64,000 bases of DNA from JAAFHZ01 sp964247085 (GTDB lineage: Bacteria; Cyanobacteriota; Cyanobacteriia; Cyanobacteriales; Chamaesiphonaceae), in contig CAXTSX010000001.1 in NCBI GenBank assembly GCA_964247085.1, positions 109,949 through 173,948 on the forward strand, written 5' to 3'. Below are positions 54,573-63,384 of the stretch, piece after piece. Under the pieces are notes generated by a model that made no database searches, was not told the DNA's origin, and saw only the letters and a program-made list of their open reading frames with translations. The position numbers and the translations under genes were made by a program. Numbering within the stretch: position 1 is the stretch's first letter; every line of letters begins with the position of its first letter.

Positions 54573-56225
54573 ATGCCAAACTCTAGCATAGTTATAGATC
54601 CTCTTCCAGGACTTCCCGTTCGCGATCGATCTTTTACTCCGCCATGTGATATTGCCATTATTGGATCTGGGATATCTTGCTCTTACACAGTAATTCATTA
54701 TATTTCTTTACTGCTACAGCAAGCTCCGCGCCCCAAGATCAAGGTGATGGTCATTGATAAGGCTGGCGAGTTTTGGACAGGGATCCCCTATGGGCAGCGC
54801 TCCGGCCAACAGTCTTTAATTATTTCTTCGTTAAAAGAATTTTTTCCACAGCCCGAATTAGATAATTTCAAGCAGTGGCTTAATCAAAATTATCGCACAG
54901 TGTTTAATACCCCAGATCGGCAAGCAGGTCTACTGGTGAGCCAGTGGCAAGAATTATATGCCGCTGAGATGGCGGCTGGTTGTTGGGATGAGCTGTTTAT
55001 TCCCCGCTACACGGTAGGAATATATCTGAAAGAACGGATCGATCGACTATTACAAGCGGCTGAGGATTTGGTGGAATGTCAGCTGGTGGTAGCGGAAGTC
55101 GTTGATATCCAAGCAGTGGGCGATCAATATCAAATTGAAATGGCGACGACCAATCAGCCCCAGTCTTTTTTGACAGCTCGAAAAGTGATTTTGGCGATGG
55201 GTAGCCCACCGAATAAAAGTACCCAGTTAGCTCCAGACTCCATGCTTGGTGAAGAGTTCTGTTTTATCGAGAATATGTATGAACCAACTCAATCTTTTAA
55301 TATCGATCGAATTAGCCAGGTTTTGAAAAAATCTGCTCATCCCCAGCAAAATCAAGTACTAATTGTCGGGTCTAATGCCAGTGCCCTGGAAACCATTTAT
55401 AGCTTAAACAATCATCCGGAAATTGTGGGATCGATCGGTAAGTTTATTGTTATTTCTCCCAACGCGGCTTTTCCCGACCGGATTTGCGCAGCTACTACTG
55501 CCCAATATCAACCCCAAGCCCTGCAAGCCCTGCTCCAGTCGCCAGAACCCACTGCTCAGCAGATGTTGAAAGCTGTGCAGGAAGATGTCGATCGAGCCTT
55601 AGCTCAAAATGAAACCGTGGGTAGTACCTATGCCCTAATTTCCAAAGGGATTATTAATGTTTTACAGCAACTTTCCCCTGCCGAACAAAAACTATTTGTG
55701 ATTAAATATGGGGTTGAAATTGGTAAATTCCAAAGACGCGCTGGTAATGATTACCTAAACGTGGTCGAAAATTTAATGAGTACTGGCAAGCTGGAATTTA
55801 TTAAAGGCAAGTTGCTCCAGACCTGCTTATTAAATGACCAAGAACAGGGCTTTAAATTTATTGATGCTCAGCAGCAAGAGCAGCAGTGGGAAACTGCTGT
55901 GCAGGTGGTAGTTAATTGTGCTGGTTTCCAAGACTTAAGAACATCGTCATCGCCACTAATTAATAATTTAATTAAACGGGGTATTGCGGTTCCCAATGAT
56001 TCTAATTGTGGTTTTGTTGTTAATGAAAATTTTGAAATAAATCACAACTTTTATTTAATGGGTCCATTAATTGCGGGAAATATCAACAGTAAGTTTAAAG
56101 TCTGGCATGCTGAAAGCTGTGCGCGCATTATTAACTTATCTCAGCAATTAGCCGCAGTGTTGGCTACAGAATATAGAGATTCTGAGTCGGATGCAATAAT
56201 CTTGTGCGACTCCAAGTCAAGCTGA
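54573..56225 (+). CDS. FAD/NAD(P)-binding oxidoreductase-like protein
   Basis: The 550-aa product begins with a FAD-binding motif of the NAD_binding_9 type (CDIAIIGSGISCSYTVIHY, about 26-44), with VMVIDKAGEFWTGIPYG downstream. A second nucleotide-binding region is at QVLIVGSNASALETIYSL (about 265). ARKVILAMGSPPN and VVNCAGFQDLR are typical loops. Related proteins are often annotated only as FAD/NAD(P)-binding; no substrate is known. The gene is divergent from pglD-like across a 240-base spacer. Confidence 0.8.
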   Translation: MPNSSIVIDPLPGLPVRDRSFTPPCDIAIIGSGISCSYTVIHYISLLLQQAPRPKIKVMVIDKAGEFWTGIPYGQRSGQQSLIISSLKEFFPQPELDNFKQWLNQNYRTVFNTPDRQAGLLVSQWQELYAAEMAAGCWDELFIPRYTVGIYLKERIDRLLQAAEDLVECQLVVAEVVDIQAVGDQYQIEMATTNQPQSFLTARKVILAMGSPPNKSTQLAPDSMLGEEFCFIENMYEPTQSFNIDRISQVLKKSAHPQQNQVLIVGSNASALETIYSLNNHPEIVGSIGKFIVISPNAAFPDRICAATTAQYQPQALQALLQSPEPTAQQMLKAVQEDVDRALAQNETVGSTYALISKGIINVLQQLSPAEQKLFVIKYGVEIGKFQRRAGNDYLNVVENLMSTGKLEFIKGKLLQTCLLNDQEQGFKFIDAQQQEQQWETAVQVVVNCAGFQDLRTSSSPLINNLIKRGIAVPNDSNCGFVVNENFEINHNFYLMGPLIAGNINSKFKVWHAESCARIINLSQQLAAVLATEYRDSESDAIILCDSKSS

Positions 56226-56288
56226 GTATCAATTCATAGTAATTTATTCTTTCCAGAACCGCTATAAGTTGCTCAGCAAATAATTTAA

Positions 56289-57314
56289 TTAGTACTTAAT
56301 GCGTGGGTCGATCCAGGCATTGATTAAATCAATAATAATGCTGGCAAATACCACAATTGTCGCAAAGAAAACCATGATTCCTTGGATCGTCGGATAGTCC
56401 CGAGCGCCGATCGCTTCGTATAAGCGTCCGGCTAAACCAGGCCAGGAGAAGGTAACCTCGGTCAGTACCGCCCCCCCTAATAGCGAAGCAGTGGTTAAAC
56501 CTAACACCGTAATCACCGGAATTAAGGAATTCTTCAGGGCATGGACGAGCAGAATGCGTTGTTCGGGAATGCCTCTGGCTCTGGCTGCTTCAACGTACTC
56601 CGACTTCAAGTTTTCTTTCAGGTTGACCCGCACAATCCGCTCAAAAATACCGCTGAGTAATATTCCCAAGGTAAAACAGGGTAGAAATAAGTGATGCATG
56701 GATGTGAAAAACTGACCCAAATTTAAGTGGAGCAGACTATCGATCGAATACAATCCTAAAATGCGATCTGGTGGGGTGGCGGCGGAAGGAAATCTGCCCC
56801 CCAGCGGAAACCAGTTTAAATTCACTGCAAAAATTAATTGCAACAGCATTCCGACCCAAAAAATGGGCAAGGAGTAGCTAATTACCCCAAACAGCCGACC
56901 AGAAGCTTCTACCCCGGTATCTCTCTTGGCGGCAGAAATCACTCCGATCGTAATACCAACAATAAAGGCGACCGCAATCGCACCGATCGCTAATTCCAGC
57001 GTGGCGGGAAAGTGATCGGAAATAATTGTGGTGACGGCCTTGCCTGAACTGGTAATCGATTTCCCGAGGTCAAAGTGTAATAATTTACCCAGATAATCGC
57101 CATATTGCTGTGGCAGAGGTAGGTCTAACCCCAACTTTTTGCGAATCTCATCTTTAATAGCTGGGGTCGCGCGGGAACCAACGATCGCATCGACTGGATC
57201 GCCAGGGGTGGCGCGCATCAGCAAAAAGATGATAGTTACGATCGTCCAGAGCATCAGCGGGGCTAACAACAATCTGGCCAGTAAATAGTATTGGAGAGAC
57301 TTTAATCTAGACAT
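56289..57314 (-). CDS. DppB/OppB-type ABC transporter permease
   Basis: Membrane subunit of a peptide or nickel-type ABC importer. The 341-aa product has the family N-terminus (RLLLAPLMLWTIVTIIFLLMRATPGDPVDAI) and the EAA loop EAARARGIPEQRILLVHALKNSLIPVITVLG. The C-terminus is PTIQGIMVFFATIVVFASIIIDLINAWIDPRIKY. Six membrane helices are visible. The expected second permease (DppC) is not adjacent; the gene directly precedes a convergent FAD protein. It follows the binding-protein gene after 5 bases. Confidence 0.93.
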   Translation of the reverse strand: MSRLKSLQYYLLARLLLAPLMLWTIVTIIFLLMRATPGDPVDAIVGSRATPAIKDEIRKKLGLDLPLPQQYGDYLGKLLHFDLGKSITSSGKAVTTIISDHFPATLELAIGAIAVAFIVGITIGVISAAKRDTGVEASGRLFGVISYSLPIFWVGMLLQLIFAVNLNWFPLGGRFPSAATPPDRILGLYSIDSLLHLNLGQFFTSMHHLFLPCFTLGILLSGIFERIVRVNLKENLKSEYVEAARARGIPEQRILLVHALKNSLIPVITVLGLTTASLLGGAVLTEVTFSWPGLAGRLYEAIGARDYPTIQGIMVFFATIVVFASIIIDLINAWIDPRIKY

Positions 57315-57319
57315 AGTAA

Positions 57320-59026
57320 TTACTGAGCAGCAGATTTTTTGAGGTTAGAATATTTCAGGTTTTGGAGGGGGTCAGTACCGACTCCAGTGATGCCGGGACG
57401 GGCAAAGATGAAGTCTTTGCTCTGCCACAGAGGAATTTGGGGGACATCACGCACCACTTGATCTTGAATTTGAGTGATGATCTTTAGCCGCTCTTGGGGA
57501 TTCGCCGCCTGACCTTGGTCAGCAATCAACTTATTCATTTGCGGATCATTATAAAAAGAGCCTTGTTCGCTACTACCGCCAGATTTACATTTTTTAGGAT
57601 TTTTAGAATCTGCTTTAGAGCATTCTAAAAAGGGTTGGATGTAGGTATCGACATCAATGAAATCCGGATACCAGTCTTGAAAAGCCACTGCATAAGTACC
57701 TTGCTTAAGCATTTTAGTGAAGGATACCTTTTCAGCAGCATTAGTTTCAAACAATAACAAACCATCCATTTTTTTCTTGGCATAGGCGCGCAGTAAATTA
57801 GCAATCATCTTATGAGTAGAATTGCTGGAGCGGTACCAAACCGGAATTCTCGCCGGGTTTTGTGGTGAAAATCCGGCCTGCTGGAGCAGAGCTTTAGACT
57901 TGGCTAAATCAGCTCTGCCTTGAGAATCACTATAGGCAGTTTTGAAGCCATCTTGAGATTCTGGAAAGCTAGCTGGGATCAAACTATACAAAGGCTTACC
58001 CTGACCATATAGCACCCGATCGTTCATTAATGGTCGATCGATCATCGCTGCTACGGCCTGTCTTACCAAAGGATTATCCAGCGGTTTTTGGGTGACATTC
58101 AGCATCATGTAGACCGTTCCATTGCCGTCTACTTCAATTACTTTCCATCCTTTTTTTTCTTGACCTTCTTGGAGGCTCCGAATCTGATCTGGCTCTAGCG
58201 ATAGATAGGCCACATCCACAGCACCAGTTTTGAAAGAGTTGTAAAGATTGGAGGAACTACCCAAATAGAACTGCACCGTAATGCCTTTATTAGCGGGCTG
58301 GGGTCCCCAGTATTTATCAAAAGCGACTAACTCCAACCGACCTTCACTGTTTTTTTTCAACAACTTGTAAGGTCCAGTACCCACAAATTCTTCATCATCA
58401 GTTTTGAATTTAACCTCAGATTTAGCATCTTTGATCGGATATGCCGGAGGGGAGACGGCGCAAGCACCAGGAAAAGCCAGCAGGGAAGGGAAAGCAGCAA
58501 AGGGCTGTTTCAGCTTGATAGTTAGCTCATACTTGCCAGTGGCTTTCAGACCATCCGCATTAATAGTTGGGGGTTTTTCTTTGTCTTTGGGATCGGTACG
58601 CAGGTAATCAATCCGATCGGCTAACAAAAAAGCTGGGCTGCCACCCAAGGTGATAAAGCGCTTAAGGGAATGCACCATCGCCTCCGCATCAAAGGGGGTG
58701 CCGTCATGAAAAACCACTCCCTGACGAATAGGAATTGTGTAGGTAAGACCATCAGCGCTGATTTTAGGTAAAGCGGTGGCCAACTGCGGTTTCAGATCGG
58801 TACTGCCCGGGTCATAGGTATAAAGCCGTTCTCCCACATTGGTAATGATCGAAAAAGAGCTGAGTTCGTAAGCGTCAGCGGGGTCGATCGTCCGAGGCTT
58901 TTCCTTAGTGCCGACTGTAATCCAACCAGCGCGGGAATTGGAATTACCTGCTAGCCCACCGCCACAGCTCGTCATGAGAAGACTTGTGCAGCACAAAACA
59001 AGAGCAATGTATTTTCGGAAAATCAT
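57320..59026 (-). CDS. peptide-type ABC transporter substrate-binding lipoprotein
   Basis: Family 5 extracellular solute-binding protein (DppA/OppA type). From the ATG at 59026 the ~568-aa product has a lipoprotein signal (IALVLCCTSLLMTSC, Cys about residue 20). It also has the family landmarks RTIDPADAYELSSFSIITNVGERLY, YTIPIRQGVVFHDGTPFDAEAMVHSLKRF and GTGPYKLLKKNSEGRLELVAFDKYWG. A TTG 18 bases upstream could extend the N-terminus but would spoil the signal. The substrate could be oligopeptide or a metal chelate. It is cotranscribed with the permease. Confidence 0.92.
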   Translation of the reverse strand: MIFRKYIALVLCCTSLLMTSCGGGLAGNSNSRAGWITVGTKEKPRTIDPADAYELSSFSIITNVGERLYTYDPGSTDLKPQLATALPKISADGLTYTIPIRQGVVFHDGTPFDAEAMVHSLKRFITLGGSPAFLLADRIDYLRTDPKDKEKPPTINADGLKATGKYELTIKLKQPFAAFPSLLAFPGACAVSPPAYPIKDAKSEVKFKTDDEEFVGTGPYKLLKKNSEGRLELVAFDKYWGPQPANKGITVQFYLGSSSNLYNSFKTGAVDVAYLSLEPDQIRSLQEGQEKKGWKVIEVDGNGTVYMMLNVTQKPLDNPLVRQAVAAMIDRPLMNDRVLYGQGKPLYSLIPASFPESQDGFKTAYSDSQGRADLAKSKALLQQAGFSPQNPARIPVWYRSSNSTHKMIANLLRAYAKKKMDGLLLFETNAAEKVSFTKMLKQGTYAVAFQDWYPDFIDVDTYIQPFLECSKADSKNPKKCKSGGSSEQGSFYNDPQMNKLIADQGQAANPQERLKIITQIQDQVVRDVPQIPLWQSKDFIFARPGITGVGTDPLQNLKYSNLKKSAAQ

Positions 59027-59089
59027 GGATGGCGATGTGGGCAAACTGGATAAATTCTCTAACTAGGTGAAATAGTATAGCGGAAAGTG

Positions 59090-61117
59090 CTATTGCGCAA
59101 ACTGATAAGCACTAGCCTCCAGTAACTGCCAGCCATTGGCGGCTCCCAAATCTAGAACTCTTTCATGGTAATCTACCAAGCTCGGTCGATGACCCACACT
59201 GATATAGGTAATATCTAAACCTTGCAACATTTCGTATAAACGCCGTTCATTAGTCACATCCAAAGCGCTGGTAGCTTCATCGAGGATGGCGTATTTGGGG
59301 CGGCTCAGCAGAATGCGAGCAAAAGCCAGCCGCTGTTGTTCGCCGATCGATAACACCGTTGCCCAATCTTTTTCAGTATCAATTCCACCCATGCGATCGA
59401 TCAAATCAGCCAAATTCACATTGGTGAGAGCTGTCTGGATTTCTTGATCGGTAATATCCGATCGACGATTGGGATAAACTAACTGTTCGCGCAAACTACC
59501 CAACAACATATAAGGGGTTTGGGGCAAAAATAGCACTTCTTGGAAATTAGGACTTTCGATCGTACCCGAGCCATTCCGCCACAGTCCAGCGATCGCCCGC
59601 AGCAAAGAACTCTTGCCTCGGCCACTGGCTCCTACGACTAATAGCGATTGGGATGACTGTAGTTCAAAGGAGAGGTTTTGAAATAAAGTTTGCTCGGCGT
59701 TTGGAGTCCGCAGGGTTAATTGATCGACTTTGAAATGGGTAAAAGGAAGATTCTTAATGCGACTATTATCAGCATTATCAACTTTCAGGCCAAAGCGTTC
59801 ATTAAGCATTCCTAACCGCTCGATACTGGCAGAAAAGGCAGCAATATCTTTGATCCGATTGGTAATGACCGACATTGCATCTAAAACCATAGAGAAGGCG
59901 AAAATCCCTTGGCCAATGGTGCCAAAGTCCACCTTGCCCGCAAAATACAAAGGGGCAACAATGATGTAAGGAACTAACCGAGCAAAGTACTTGTAGGCAC
60001 TTTGAAAGACATTGAGGAAAGCGAACCAAATAATTAATAGATCGTAGTTTTTGATGGCTTTACCCAGCCGTCCTTCTACTTGATTGCGCTCTAAGTTTTC
60101 CCCCTGATAAAAAGCAATAGATTCGGCATTATCCCGCACATGCACCATGCCATAACGAAAATCGCCTTCTAAGCGCAGTTGGTTAAAATTAAGTTGAATC
60201 AGTTTGGTGCCAATGACAACAGCCAGGGCGGTACCGATCGCCACATAGCCTACCAATCCCAAGGTGAGACTCTGCGAAATAATGTACAGAATTCCGACAA
60301 AGGCCACCAAGTCTAACACCGAGGACAGTACGTCTAGCAATAGATCCAACACGGTGATGGTGAAAGATTTAATATCTTCTGTGATCCGTTGATCTGGATT
60401 ATCAACACCAGTATTGGCTGCGTTGGAATCGAGTTCGTAATAGGCGCGGTTTTGGAAGTAACCGTCTAAAAAAGTCGTCGTCAGCCATGAGCGCCAAAAC
60501 AGCGAGAGTTTTTGCCGAGCATAGCTATAGCCCACCAAAATGGGAATAGCCACTACCAGTGTAATGCCATAGACCGTCAGAAAGCTCCAAAACATGGCTG
60601 GATCTTTTTTGTTAAGGGCGTTATCAATGAAGCGAAAAACGTAGCTAATTAAAACATTGAGACTGCTAACAATAAATGATAGAAAAAGTAATAAACCTAA
60701 AATTGACCATTGTTTTTCGCGTCCTTTCAGCTTGTGACGATAGGCAAAGAAAATTCCCGAACTAAGCAATATCAGTGCCAAAAATATATAAAAAGGTACG
60801 AATTTGATCAGACCTTGCAAAATCTCCGCTGGGGTATCTCCTAAACCCCCCAAAAATTTTAGATAAATAATTTCTTTAGCGAAGCCTTCAAAAAACTGGG
60901 GAACGAACTGGAAACCCAGCAAAGCCAAGACCACAATAAAAAAGAAGGTGAAGGCCACCACAAAAACCAGCTGATTCAACACCAAAAACAAAAATTGTGC
61001 CGAACTCCGGGGTCCTGGTGGATAGAAATAGGGCTGGGCAACTTCTACAAATCTTTGCCAAAGTTGTCGATCGAATCGAAACTTTTTGGGGGCTACGGCT
61101 GGCTGGGCTGCACTCAT
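59090..61117 (-). CDS. ABC transporter, fused permease-ATPase of the YddA/ABCD type
   Basis: The 675-aa product has six membrane segments and a SbmA_BacA/ABCD-type transmembrane domain (WRSWLTTTFLDGYFQNRAYYELD, NPDQRITEDIKSFT are signature regions). The ATPase domain follows: Walker A GASGRGKSSLLRAIAGLW, the Q-loop in LPQTPYML, signature LSIGEQQRLAFARILL and Walker B AILDEATSALD. Cyanobacterial relatives are inner-membrane exporters of unknown, possibly cobalamin- or lipid-like, substrates. It is divergent from carA. Confidence 0.92.
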   Translation of the reverse strand: MSAAQPAVAPKKFRFDRQLWQRFVEVAQPYFYPPGPRSSAQFLFLVLNQLVFVVAFTFFFIVVLALLGFQFVPQFFEGFAKEIIYLKFLGGLGDTPAEILQGLIKFVPFYIFLALILLSSGIFFAYRHKLKGREKQWSILGLLLFLSFIVSSLNVLISYVFRFIDNALNKKDPAMFWSFLTVYGITLVVAIPILVGYSYARQKLSLFWRSWLTTTFLDGYFQNRAYYELDSNAANTGVDNPDQRITEDIKSFTITVLDLLLDVLSSVLDLVAFVGILYIISQSLTLGLVGYVAIGTALAVVIGTKLIQLNFNQLRLEGDFRYGMVHVRDNAESIAFYQGENLERNQVEGRLGKAIKNYDLLIIWFAFLNVFQSAYKYFARLVPYIIVAPLYFAGKVDFGTIGQGIFAFSMVLDAMSVITNRIKDIAAFSASIERLGMLNERFGLKVDNADNSRIKNLPFTHFKVDQLTLRTPNAEQTLFQNLSFELQSSQSLLVVGASGRGKSSLLRAIAGLWRNGSGTIESPNFQEVLFLPQTPYMLLGSLREQLVYPNRRSDITDQEIQTALTNVNLADLIDRMGGIDTEKDWATVLSIGEQQRLAFARILLSRPKYAILDEATSALDVTNERRLYEMLQGLDITYISVGHRPSLVDYHERVLDLGAANGWQLLEASAYQFAQ

Positions 61118-61202
61118 GACACCTCAAACTGATAATTCATACTCCAATATAGTCTAAGGGGTGTCGTTCAGAGTTCCCGTAACGGCTGGAACCCCAGACA
61201 CA

Positions 61203-61211
61203 TGCTATAAT
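61203..61211 (+). promoter_or_regulatory. candidate extended -10 promoter of carA
   Basis: TGCTATAAT is a perfect extended -10 (TGnTATAAT) 28 bases before the carA ATG, implying a leader of about 20 bases. No clear -35, as expected for this class. Confidence 0.55.
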
Positions 61212-61239
61212 TGCCTCGCTTTATTTCCAGGCAGACAAA

Positions 61240-62400
61240 ATGACGGCTTCTTTGGCACAACCAGCACTGTTAGTTTTAGCTGATGGTACTACTTACCCAG
61301 GCTGGTCATTTGGGGCAACTGGTACCACCGTTGGTGAAGTGGTTTTCAATACTGGGATGACTGGTTACCAAGAAGTATTAACTGACCCCAGCTACCATGG
61401 TCAAATAGTGACCTTTACCTACCCAGAACTCGGTAATACTGGCGTAAATCCGGCAGATGAAGAGTCCGATCGGCCACAAATCCAAGCGGTAATTGCCCGT
61501 AATATTTGTCAACGACCCAGCAACTGGCGATCGACTCAATCCTTATCCGACTACTTGCAACAGCATAATATCCCTGGAATTTATGGCATTGACACCAGAG
61601 CATTAACCCGCAAGCTCCGAGTAGTCGGTGCCATGAATGGGGCAATTTCTAGTGAAATCTTAGACCCCGCCTTACTGTTAGCGCAAGTGCAAACAGCGCC
61701 GAACATGGACGGATTGAATCTAGTAAATGTGGTCAGCACCACCACTGCTTATGATTGGTCACAACCCAGCGATGCTGCCTGGGAATTTCAGGAGCAAGAA
61801 AGTACCGATGAGCCTTTTCAGGTAGTTGCCTTAGACTTTGGGATCAAGCGCAATATTCTACACCGCTTAGCTAGCCACGGCTGCCGAGTCAAAGTGGTGC
61901 CTGCTCACACCAGTGCTGCTGAAATCCTCAGTCACAATCCTGATGGTATTTTTCTCTCCAATGGGCCGGGCGATCCAGCCGCTGTCACTGAGGGCATTGC
62001 TACCACCAAAGAACTACTCCAGGCTCAAAAGCCGATTTTCGGTATTTGCATGGGACATCAAATTTTGGGCTTGGCTCTGGGGGCAGAGACGTTTAAACTA
62101 AAGTTTGGTCACCGGGGTTTAAATCAACCCGCTGGTCTCGCCGAGCAGCCAGTGGAAATTACCAGCCAAAATCATGGCTTCGCGCTTACTGCCGAGTCGA
62201 TGAGTGCCGATGTGGAAGTGACTCACCTAAATTTGAACGATCGCACGATCGCGGGACTACGGCATAAGACTTTACCCTTCTTTTCGGTGCAGTATCACCC
62301 AGAAGCCAGTCCTGGCCCCCATGATGCCGATTACCTGTTTGCGCAGTTTGTGGATCAGATGCGTCAAGCCCGCACGCAAAAAACTGTTACAGAAAGTTGA
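61240..62400 (+). CDS. carA: carbamoyl-phosphate synthase small subunit
   Basis: Glutaminase subunit supplying ammonia for carbamoyl phosphate (arginine and pyrimidine synthesis). The 386-aa product has the N-terminal CPSase domain (GEVVFNTGMTGYQEVLTDPSYHGQIVTFTYPELGNTG) and a class I glutaminase domain. Catalytic Cys is in GICMGHQILGLALG, with the His and Glu of the triad in VQYHPEASPGPHD. The oxyanion loop is NGPGDPA. The large subunit is elsewhere. A STAS-domain gene follows immediately. Confidence 0.97.
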   Translation: MTASLAQPALLVLADGTTYPGWSFGATGTTVGEVVFNTGMTGYQEVLTDPSYHGQIVTFTYPELGNTGVNPADEESDRPQIQAVIARNICQRPSNWRSTQSLSDYLQQHNIPGIYGIDTRALTRKLRVVGAMNGAISSEILDPALLLAQVQTAPNMDGLNLVNVVSTTTAYDWSQPSDAAWEFQEQESTDEPFQVVALDFGIKRNILHRLASHGCRVKVVPAHTSAAEILSHNPDGIFLSNGPGDPAAVTEGIATTKELLQAQKPIFGICMGHQILGLALGAETFKLKFGHRGLNQPAGLAEQPVEITSQNHGFALTAESMSADVEVTHLNLNDRTIAGLRHKTLPFFSVQYHPEASPGPHDADYLFAQFVDQMRQARTQKTVTES

Positions 62401-62463
62401 TTCCTGTCCCCAAGACTGTTATATTCTCACTCTATTTGAATCAGAAACCATGAGGAGGCGATC

Positions 62464-62832
62464 ATCGCTGAAACACTTATTCTCACCGTCAGCCTGCGCG
62501 GTACCAGAGAGCTCAGAGATAATTGTCAATTATTTCGATTAACTGGTCTATTAGATGCTTTTTCCGAGCCAACCTTCCAAAAAGTGATTGGCAAATTGAT
62601 CGATGAAGGTCCAGCCAACATTATCTTGGATCTATCTAAAATCGATTTTGTGGATAGCTCTGGTCTGGGTGCATTAGTAAAGCTAGTGAAAAAAACTCAG
62701 ACACTAGAAGGTACTCTCCAAATTGTAGCTAACGCGCGGGTTACCCAAACTGTGAAGCTGGTTCGTTTAGAACAGTTTTTATCTTTGCAAACTTCGGTAG
62801 ATGCGGCTATCGAAAAAATACCAGCCAGTTAG
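62464..62832 (+). CDS. STAS-domain anti-sigma factor antagonist-like protein with apparent ATC start
   Basis: A ~122-aa single STAS domain: SLRGTRELRDNCQLFRLTGLLDAFSEPTF, ILDLSKIDFVDSSGLGALVKL (phosphorylatable Ser in DSSG) and ANARVTQTVKLVRLEQFL. After the stop TGA at 62437 there is no ATG, GTG or TTG in frame until GTG at 62584. That GTG would delete the first strands of the domain. A strong GGAGG at 62454 sits five bases before an ATC (62464) at the expected N-terminus, so ATC is proposed as the start. It acts in partner-switching signalling; the partner is unknown. Confidence 0.65.
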   Translation: MAETLILTVSLRGTRELRDNCQLFRLTGLLDAFSEPTFQKVIGKLIDEGPANIILDLSKIDFVDSSGLGALVKLVKKTQTLEGTLQIVANARVTQTVKLVRLEQFLSLQTSVDAAIEKIPAS

Positions 62833-62934
62833 GGCAATAGTCGCTGTCATGGGTAACTTCAAAGTGTTTTCATCAGTTGCCCATTGCAGTTGCTATGATG
62901 ATGTATTGATCTATTTACTACTCAATTAAATTTA

Positions 62935-63369
62935 GTGATCGATTTGGGTGAAGAGGAAAATTTATGGCCTAATTTACCAGTGATTGGCGATCGAGTGATA
63001 CCTGTTAATCAATTATCACCAATGTCCCTAGCCTATCTTGGCGATGCTGTTTATGAACTATATGTGCGTACCGCCTTTTTGCTGCCGCTGAAGCGTTCCC
63101 ATGCATACCATCAAGAAGTGGTCTCTCAAGTTAGGGCAGAGACCCAAGCTCAACATTTACAAGTATTATTACCAAAATTAACCGAACCAGAATTGAATTG
63201 GCTCAAGCGGGGCCGTAATGCGGCCGGTGGTGGCCCACGCCGGTTAGATCCAGAGATTTATCAGCAAGCTACCAGTCTAGAAACATTAATTGGCTATTTG
63301 TACCTTACTAATCCACAGCGTTTACAAGAGCTATTGGCAGAAATCAGCTTTGTACCTGCTACTTCCTAA
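62935..63369 (+). CDS. mrnC: mini-ribonuclease III
   Basis: RNase III-like enzyme lacking the dsRNA-binding domain, which processes 23S rRNA precursors. The 144-aa product contains LSPMSLAYLGDAVYELYVRTAFLL (RNase III signature with the catalytic Asp), the Lys/Arg-rich middle (KRGRNAAGGGPRRLDP) and ATSLETLIGYLYL (second catalytic acidic residue). The start is GTG (GTGATCGATTTG), placed to give the normal MIDL-type N-terminus. The next gene is probably rlmB, the usual neighbour. Confidence 0.93.
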   Translation: MIDLGEEENLWPNLPVIGDRVIPVNQLSPMSLAYLGDAVYELYVRTAFLLPLKRSHAYHQEVVSQVRAETQAQHLQVLLPKLTEPELNWLKRGRNAAGGGPRRLDPEIYQQATSLETLIGYLYLTNPQRLQELLAEISFVPATS

Positions 63370-63384
63370 CTGAGAAATATTATT

